From Roridomyces roridus (taxonomy: Eukaryota; Basidiomycota; Agaricomycetes; Agaricales; Mycenaceae), in the NCBI GenBank assembly GCA_029378245.1, contig JARKIF010000048.1:62001-126000 (forward strand): a stretch of 64,000 bases of DNA, in the 5' to 3' direction. Shown piece after piece: positions 56,943 through 64,000 of the stretch (positions within the stretch are counted from its first letter, which is position 1; every line of letters starts with the position of its first letter). The notes beneath the pieces were generated by a model. The model had not been told where the DNA came from. It was given only the letters and a program-made list of their open reading frames with translations, and did no database searches. A program made the translations under genes and the position numbers.

Positions 56943-57759
56943 GAACTCGCATTCGATACAGTGGTCTCCGACTCTACTTATAATATTGTCTTCGTAACTC
57001 TCCCTTCATCGCCTACCACCCATGTTCCTCGTTCTCGATTTTGACGGCTCACCAGCGCACAAGTCCTCTTCAAGTGCCACAGTCGGGATCATCATCGGAT
57101 GTGAGTCGCTCCGACGTCTCCTTCCGGGCGCGCGTCACTCATGCATGGCAGGTTCCCTCTGCGGGCTTGCGCTCCTCGGGATAGCCATATACGGACTTGC
57201 ACGCTGGATCGCACGTCGACGAGCGAGGAAGCGGGGGAATGTACCCAAGTCCGTGCCTCTTCCCGCTGACTTGACCCCTTTGGAACGGGGTCAGTACGAG
57301 GTGCAAATTGATTGCAAATCCCGCCTCCTCGGGGCCTCGCCCAGTCCTAGCGTGTCGGTGTTCCCGTCCGAGCAGGACGGCGAGGCGCAGGAGGTCGAGT
57401 TTGATCCCTACGCGGGATTTTCAACTGGGATGTCGGCTTTTCATCCGGAAACCCTCACGCGTGATACCGCCCGCGATGCAGAGAAACTACATATGCCCGA
57501 GACGCCCGTCGATTTACATGCGTATCCGATAACCCCGGTTCACCTCCGTCCTGCGCCGGTACAACACGGTTGGAAGCTCACCCGACACGAGTCAAGTAGG
57601 AGCGTTCAGGTGAGATGGGATAAGTGTGTTTTCTGTTCAACTCTGGATTTTGACAACTCGACTCAGCCCGACGTACCAGCCAGTCTATCACCTGGTGGCG
57701 GGCGGCATTTCGATTGTAGAACGCCGGCGAGTGGTTTTGTCACTTGGGATCCATTCTAA
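56943..57759 (+). CDS. Single-span membrane protein, 3-prime part
   Basis: From about 56943 the frame reads ADAELAFDTVVSDSTYNIVF and a Ser/Thr-rich stalk, then across a short intron (GGAT/GTGAGT at about 57099 to CATGGCAG) a transmembrane helix VGIIIGCSLCGLALLGIAIY followed by RWIARRRARKRG as stop-transfer. The cytoplasmic tail has an FDPYAGFSTG segment and several short Ser/Pro patches; a final intron before PDVPASLSPGG leads to the stop at 57757. The plan matches the other single-span proteins of this window. The start exon with signal peptide was not found, though the region back to about 56575 could hold it. Function unknown. Confidence 0.65.
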
Positions 57760-58449
57760 AGGCTGATTGGAATTGACACATAGCCTTCCCCAGTGACAAG
57801 CATTACACTCTCTGTGTATGGCGCTTGAGAATTCATTCAAGCCCTGCAGTAACTGATTTTTATTATCTATTTGACTGTGTATAACTACAGGTACTTCTTG
57901 TTGAAATGGCAAGATGCTCGTTGTTTGAGCGATATCATATATTGGCGGCGTTTCTGGAGACGGCAGTGGATTGGCTCTAGATTATATTTCCGACATACCG
58001 GAAGAATGTTTCTACGGCCCCGGATCTGGAAGTGTTACCACCGATCCACGATCAAGTATTGTCAGCCGCCTGTGGATAGTCTCTTTTACAGACCCTCGAC
58101 GCTCCGCAAGCTCCGCGAAGCTTGTGGAGACAAGCACTGTACGCGCGACGATTCAGGTACAATATGCCCTTCAACGCTGCCAGTCTCGCTAGCTCTGGAT
58201 CATCTCCGCGTTTTTCTTCAGAGCCACGAACATGCATTGAAATTACAATCTCCTCGCCGTTCGTCTAGGAGGACACAATCAATCAGCCCGCCGCATCTGA
58301 CAACGGCGCCTTCCATTCTTAGGGCAGTGCACGTGAGAACACAGCTTCACCTGTTGCCACGTATCCTTTAACAGGGACCTCGAGCAGTGTGTGGAGCAGC
58401 GCAGGAGCAAGGGCGCGACTCGCCATCAGCCCTCGCTTATCCATTCAAC
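57760..58449. other. Intergenic upstream of the NACHT gene
   Basis: Only short frames. One at 57971-58192 (73 codons) has no recognisable features. An additional upstream exon of the NACHT gene is possible here. Confidence 0.4.
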
Positions 58450-61100
58450 ATGGCCACCCAGCCGTTGCAAAGTGTGGTGGCCTCCATGGTTCGGATCACT
58501 GAGCTTGCGAAAGTGAGTGAATCTCGCCTCTCTCGTAGCCCTCTACGGACCTCGCTGACACACCCTCGACGATAGAGTTTTCGCTCTGATACGCGCATAT
58601 GGACAGACGTCAGCTCCCACGTACAGACAAACGTCCAGATGGCGATGGAGAAATATCTGGACGACGAGACACCCCCAGTGGAGATGCAGCGGGCCATGGA
58701 TCGATTGTCTTCGTATTGTACATTTTTATCCCCTCGATGCCCCCTGATGTCAGCATCCAGGACGCTGCAGCAGATCGTCAAGGACATGGAGAAACTTCAC
58801 GGAAGACCGACCATCGTTCAGCTGTTCAAAACTTCTACGAGCTCCACCACGGTGGAAGAGATGAAACACCGTGTTTCAGAGTCAATTCGGTGATTCGAGG
58901 TCGCAGCACCGGCGATACAGGCTCCTTTCGGCACCGTAATCAATGTCTATGGTTCGGGATTTCAAATTTCGGTCTTCTAAGTTTTGGAAATTCAGGGATG
59001 TCCACAGGCGGCATTGGAGGCCAGGGTGGGAAGGGTCGGGGCGCAGGCGGCGAAGGTGGAGTTGGAGAAGGTGCCATCGTGAATGTTTCCACCATGTACG
59101 TCGCTCTCTGGCTGGTTGACACTCTCATCTTACACTGAAAAGAAATGAAACAGTTATTCAGAAGCTCGCCGCTGTACTTCAGGACGAGATGCGCATTATA
59201 GGTATGACATTCCCGCGGACAAGAAATCTGGCTGATTCGTCGACTCGTCGTCAGCCACCAAGATAACGATTTTCGATTTGCCGTATACCTCGAAGCCGGC
59301 TTGGAACGAGGCGCTCCTGTGTCTTCCGAACACGCGGCAGCATTATATCGACAATGTGATGACCTGGATATGCAGCGACAATGTCCATGGCGCAGACCAG
59401 ATCTTCCTCGTTGCCGATGTTGTGGGAAGCGGGAAAACTGCTCTTGCGCATACAATTGCCAAGCAGTGCTTCGACACCGGTTTACTTGCATCTTCGTTCT
59501 TCTTTGACGAAACCGACCATTGCGTTCGTCCCAGGGATTTTGTTTTCAAAACGGCGCACGACATCGGATCCAAGTATCCTGAAGTCGCAGACGAAATCTC
59601 CGCCGTGCTCAAAGCCGACCCCCGCATAATCCACTTCCTGCCGACTACAAACCTTTTTGAACGATTGGTGTTGGGGCCTTTGGTGCGGAGCCAGATCCGA
59701 GGGCCCGTGGCTCTCGTCATCGACGCTTTGAACGACGCCGAGACATCCGACGTCCCTCTCATTCTGCGCACTCAAATACAACAACAGGCTGGGCTCTTCC
59801 GGGTGTTTGTGACTTCCCGTCCGGACCACGCGATTCTTCACGCCCTTGGGCCCAACATCAAACGACATTCGCTCGCAATTCATGGCGACGAAAACCACCG
59901 CGATATGACCGTCTTCTTGGACTTTAGATTGAAGGAGATCGCCGACTACCGCTGCATTGACAAGTGGCCGGACGCAGAGACCTTCGAACGTCTGCTCCAA
60001 CGAGCGGAGGGTCTTTTCATTTGGATTGCGACTGTCTGTGATTATATCGCCTCCCGAATTAGTCCCGATGAAGAGCTGGAACAACTATTGGACGACACGC
60101 GACACGGGCAACTGCCACCGGAGGAGAAAATTGACTCCTTGTATTCTGCCATCATGGCCAAATGCGACTGGGACGATATCCATTTCACAAGCGGCTATGC
60201 AACATCCATGGGCTTCTTGGTTGTTCAACAAACTCCCCTCACCATAGACACCTTAGGACGTTTGTCCCCAACTAAACGCACTGTCCAACAAATTCTCCTA
60301 CAACTGGGATCTCTGGTGACTGGCTTAATGGACGCCGAGCAGCCGGCACAGATTCTGCACGGCTCGTACCGGGACTACCTCGTTGGCCGGGCTCGAGATC
60401 CTCAACGAATTGCCCCCGAGGTCCATCATCAGTGCCTTGCTCTTCACTGCATGGAATTCGCTGGGGCTACTTTTAGCCCCTCGCGCATGGCCGAATGCGA
60501 GTATTCGGAGAACTGGAGTCCTGATGGTGCACCGCCGCCAACAGTACCGGAATTCTTCGAGGAAATTCATTGGTATGCAGTGAACTTCTGGATGGCTCAC
60601 CTGACAGCAATATTGTCATGGGATCCAACGCTGGAGAGAACTGTCACCAATTTCCTCAACGACGAGCTCACCCACTGGATCGAGTTCATGGTTTCAAAGC
60701 TGACTTACCAGAGCTTGATTCCGCTTCACAAGTGGACTCAGGTGAGTGCCATACCGCCGAAGTCTCCTCAGAGTGCACACCAATCTTTCACCAGACTGTT
60801 GCCTCTGGATCTTCCATGTCATCACTTGTCTGGATTCAACCGATACAATGTCTCCTACGCATTCTATGCCGCATGATGCAGAACAACCGCCTCAGCGAAG
60901 GTCTTGCAATTATCTCCGATTTGGAGTATTTCACGACCGTCTTCCCAAACACAAAGGAAGAAGAGGGCGATTCCATGACGGAAGCGGACGACTCGATGGA
61001 CGCAAACGCAACATCTGTGCGCTCCCGGGTGTCTTCAGCAATTGCAAACGCTCGGCGGCTAAGACGTTTAGAGCGACATCTGCGGAAGGTTTTTCTGTGA
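58450..61100 (+). CDS. NACHT-domain STAND protein with helical N-terminal domain and Gly-rich linker
   Basis: Exon 1 58450-58512 (MATQPLQSVVASMVRITELA), exon 2 from 58576, then small exons, the main exon about 59260-60739 and a last exon 60798-61100. The N-terminal 150 residues are amphipathic helices (LQQIVKDMEKLHGRPTIVQL), as in the helical effector-like domains of fungal STAND proteins. A glycine-rich linker follows (GGIGGQGGKGRGAGGEGGVG then EG). The NACHT begins LPYTSKPAWNEALLCLPNTR; Walker A reads VADVVGSGKTALAHTIAK, Walker B VALVIDALNDA, and the sensor region VFVTSRPDH. The GxxxxGKT motif has Asp where the first Gly is usual, and Walker B has NDA for the common DEC. Later parts (QILHGSYRDYL) fit the winged-helix region. 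No WD, ankyrin or TPR repeats follow; it ends in a basic helix. Probably an intracellular NTP-dependent recognition or allorecognition protein. Confidence 0.85.
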
Positions 61101-61179
61101 ACGAAGTGACTCCATTCTGGACTGGACTTGCTCGTGTAGCAAACATCCCGCCAATTACACTATTTACAGAACGTTGAAC

Positions 61180-61530
61180 CTGTTTAAAAAATTCACCCCG
61201 TTCGTCAGAATGCTTTTGATAGAGTGAGGTCTCCTTGAGGCTTCTGTTTTGTCCTTGACCGTACTCATCACCATCCATTTCGCACAATTCATCGTTATCT
61301 TTCAGAACAAGCAGCGGACGTGCTCCCGGATACCAGGCCACATCCAAATGATCCAAAATATCCGAATCAAAACCCATTGCACGATGGATCTCCCGCAATG
61401 TCTGGTACCTTTCCTCGGCGAAGCCTTCCTCTGAGACAAACGTTCAAGTTCGAGATCCGGAAATCCAGCAGCTTTTACGCCCTCCTCGGTGAGACGCTCA
61501 AGGGCCGATTCATTGTGTAAGCAATAAAGG
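61180..61530 (-). pseudogene. C-terminal fragment resembling the GGxF/kinase-like family
   Basis: Minus-strand sequence reads ALERLTEEGVKAAGFPDLEL, then after a frame change EGFAEERYQTLREIHRAMGF and WYPGARPLLVL. This parallels the segment RLSAEEARSHGFPEVEM...SVYEALRTFHAFKGFD near the end of the two kinase-like-family proteins at 19.5-28.1 kb. The front of the gene is missing and the frame shifts near 61440, so it is called a fragment. The resemblance is weak and rests on pattern alone. Confidence 0.35.
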
Positions 61531-61671
61531 GGATCCTAATGGTGCAGCTATTGGGATATGTCGATGACCTGCAGAATATTCCACACAAAGTTTATCTAGC
61601 TGACGCACAACGGATAGGAAGTGATCTGAAACAGAAATCTAAGCGTGAATTTACTTGTGCCGCTGCGTTCT

Positions 61672-63770
61672 TCACTCGCCCGCCCCACCAGCAACGTTCT
61701 CCCATTCATGATTCAAATCAGTCATCAGATTGAAATACGCCCCCCAATCTTCGAGCCTAAGCACAATCAGTAGGAGTCCTACACGGGAAAAGTTGGAATC
61801 CAAAGTGTATACGTACTCCAAACCCGTGGGCGCACTAGTCCAAATCTCCAACGGGTCACCAAAAACAGTCGCGTTCGAGACCCCTGGTTCAGAATCACCA
61901 GGGGCAAAACCACCCTCAAACCAGGACGTGGTGGCACTGGTCTGGAAGAAACTTGACAGTAGCTCGCCATCGCCATCAACCGCGCCTGGAGCCAGTGGCA
62001 AATCCTGGTAGCCGAACGAAGCTGTGGAGGTTTGACGAGGGTACCACGTATCACTGCTTCCATGGCTGCTCGGCACCGGTGGTGGCGACGCTGTAGCAGA
62101 CTCTGAGTGCTCCGGCAGGGCGATCCTTGCCCCAAGTTCCCTCGTGTGTAACGGAAGTTTGACAAATGGACTCGGAGACGCCGCCCCTGGGTGCTCTGCG
62201 GCGCCGTCCTCTTCCCGCGCGCGCTTGTTCACATTATTGTGTGGTCTAGAGCGAGTCGCAGGATTTGGAAGAGGCAGCTTGCCGAGTAGAGCTAGCTCGT
62301 GCAATAGATCCCTTTCAAGTCAGGCGAGTAGTTTGGCATCGGGACGAGGACTGTAGATATGATAGCTTACCAGTATAGCCCTGCCGTCTGCCATCTGCAA
62401 GTCGAGGAATATGTTGAACTGAGTTTGAAAACTCCTTCCGACAACCAAACGCACCGGGATTCACACTCCTGCATCACGGCCATACACTTATGCACTTCCT
62501 CAACGGCGGTATTCATATGCGGTGGGAGCCCCGTACGTTTCCCTCTCCAGAGATTCAAGAGCATGATGAGCCCAGCCGTGAACGTGGGAATCTGGGCATG
62601 TCTTCAACCAATGAAACCGGGAGGGAAACGACACGCACAATAAGATGTGGAAGCACCCCGCCTTTCTTCCGCTGGCGAGCTATCTCGGCGACGTGGCTGC
62701 ATGACCGAGCGGCGTTCGTGCATATCGCGAGAGATGGTAGAGCCTATGCCAATCAGTCATTCTCCTTCTCAGCAAAGGTAAGGACGGAGCGACCCACCGT
62801 CGACGCTCCCTTTCTTATCATAGGTATAAACGGGCGGTGAATCGTCATCTGCACATGGTAGTACGAGCAATACAGATGAACGGACTGGGCGAAGAAGATG
62901 GAATTGGGGTCTTCCATGCGGTTCGGCTCCCATTGGACTGCGAAAGGATTAATTACGGACAGCGAGGGATGGAAGACTCACGATGATTTGGCAGGTCATC
63001 AACCCACGCGTTGAGCGCTGAATCGAGCTCCGCAACGAGGTGTTCTTCCCACTTGTCGTTCCGCACCGCAAGGAGCTCTTTGGTTTTAGCCAGCGAGTAC
63101 TGCGAGCGAGACGTGGTAAGCGTCGGCTCAATCCTCTCTGAGAAAAACGCACCAGCATTTTCAAACTAAAGCCGAGCAAGTTGTTCAACCGGAGGTAGCA
63201 ATTAAAGAAAGTGATCGTGGACGGCTTGTCCTCCGGCTGTTTGAACGCCTGCGCTCCGTCGTCCTCCGGATTCCAATACTCGTCGTCGCATTCGATGGGG
63301 AGTTCTTGGTCAAAGATGCAATCACATATCAGGTTGATTTCCAGAGAAAGGGAAGATACAGAACTCACTCGTCCAACTGCGTATTACACGGCCTCCCGCG
63401 CTGTCGATACGTATAACAAATACTCCGAAATATCGTCCTGGCTTGACTTTGGCCACGATACTCGGTGAGTGGGGATCTAGACCAAAAGAGTGCTTGCAAC
63501 CGTCCAACTATCTGGAAAGCGAACTCGAATGGAGAAAGACAGATGTCTTTTGGGAGTGGCGGAATGTACGTGGTACGTGGGTTGTTTCGTGATACGCGAA
63601 ATGAGGTACTGAAGTCCTGTAATAACAGAACGTCAATGGATACGACGAAGAATGTACTCTTCGTGAGTAGATTCGAGCGAGTAAGACGGGAGGGCAAATA
63701 TGGCAGAAAGCAGAGTCGTAGGAGGTTATTCTCTCCTTGGACAGATGTTTGGAAGCACTAGGCAAATTCT
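61672..63770 (-). CDS. Fungal-specific transcription factor (middle homology region and C-terminus)
   Basis: Minus-strand, several exons. Readable blocks: RQRGRPCNTQLDE, FDQELPIECDDEYWNPED, FFNCYLRLNNLLGFSLKML, HLVAELDSALNAWVDDLPNH, LFCSYYHVQM-type segment with HRPFIPMIRK, CRHAQIPTFTAGLIMLLNLW, VHKCMAVMQECESR, WQTAGLYW/DLLHELALLG, then a Ser/Pro-rich tail ending in WGAYFNLMTDLN before the stop at 61672. This is the Fungal_trans middle homology region and the usual C-terminal activation tail of Zn2Cys6 regulators. The N-terminal Zn2Cys6 finger is not seen in 63400-64000; it may lie beyond the window edge, or the gene is truncated. The exact 5-prime limit here (63770) is arbitrary. Nuclear DNA-binding regulator; targets unknown. 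Confidence 0.82.
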
Positions 63771-64000
63771 CTTTGCGATAGAGAATGATGGGTAGAAATG
63801 TGACATTTCACTACTACATACATCTTGGCTTATATACGGCCAGAGACCCAAAATAGAGGAAACAAACAATGAAACAATGAAAATGCAACCAAGAGATTAT
63901 CAGTGGATAAAACGAAGAGCCAGTGTAAATGGGGATGTTCCTGAATGCAGGGGTGACCGTGTAAAAATCCAAAAGAGCCCAGGAATTCGGTAGCGGTCGT
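63771..64000. other. Window edge, nothing recognised
   Basis: A/G-rich sequence with ATATACGG and AAAAC runs; no exon could be identified. It lies upstream of the minus-strand transcription factor. Confidence 0.4.

Overview
The window reads as a gene-dense but transposon-littered stretch of nuclear DNA from a mushroom-forming basidiomycete (Agaricomycete). The evidence is the very short GT-AG introns (mostly 45-70 nt, several per gene), and the protein families: two 7TM DUF6534-type genes, a DUF6535 fragment, F-box proteins, a NACHT/STAND protein with a glycine-rich linker, a GMC aryl-alcohol-oxidase-type enzyme, a double-psi beta-barrel secreted protein, and two members of an uncharacterised Agaricomycete family with a GGxF N-terminal motif and a kinase-like segment (HPNxLQIFG). 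No tRNA, rRNA or CRISPR could be supported. All gene models are hand-spliced; exon ends are given where they keep frame and match family sequence.

Layout. 1-2.8 kb: dispersed repeat copy interrupted by a 1.5-kb insertion. 3.2-3.6 kb: DUF6535 remnant (-). 4.4-6.6 kb: class C beta-lactamase-like serine hydrolase (+). 7.0-7.9 kb: small C2H2 zinc-finger factor (+). 8.3-8.8 kb: secreted DPBB protein (-). 10.4-12.1 kb: single-span membrane protein (-). 12.8-13.2 kb: hAT-type MITE. 13.9-14.5 kb: Ser/Pro-rich ORF. 17.1-18.6 kb: membrane-protein relic split by a Tc1/mariner-type MITE. 19.5-28.1 kb: two divergent kinase-like-family paralogues flanking a 7TM DUF6534 gene. 28.5-30.2 kb: METTL24-type methyltransferase (+). 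30.3-31.0 kb: SDR lacking its N-terminus (-). 31.0-32.3 kb: repeats and a foldback element. 33.7-36.1 kb: JEN1-type monocarboxylate transporter (+). 37.3-38.5 kb: second, uninterrupted copy of the 1-2.8 kb repeat. 38.9-41.1 kb: GMC oxidoreductase (-). 41.6-42.7 kb: FSH-type serine hydrolase (+). 42.9-44.2 kb: second DUF6534 7TM gene (-). 45.9-48.2 and 49.2-50.6 kb: F-box proteins, with a second hAT-type MITE between them. 51.1-52.1 kb: single-span membrane protein (-). 52.5-55.7 kb: four apparently identical 807-bp tandem units. 56.9-57.8 kb: another single-span membrane protein (+). 58.5-61.1 kb: NACHT protein (+). 61.7-63.7 kb: fungal transcription factor middle-homology/C-terminal part (-).

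There is no operon logic or recognisable biosynthetic cluster. The common theme is accessory: surface or sensing proteins (two 7TM, three or four single-span receptors-like proteins), intracellular recognition (NACHT, F-box, kinase-like family), secreted or oxidative enzymes, and many small non-autonomous DNA transposons. The most distinctive structures are the 807-bp x4 array, the two hAT-type MITEs built from reiterated short words (GTAC in one, CCGTC/GACGG in the other), and the MITE lying inside a transmembrane-coding exon.
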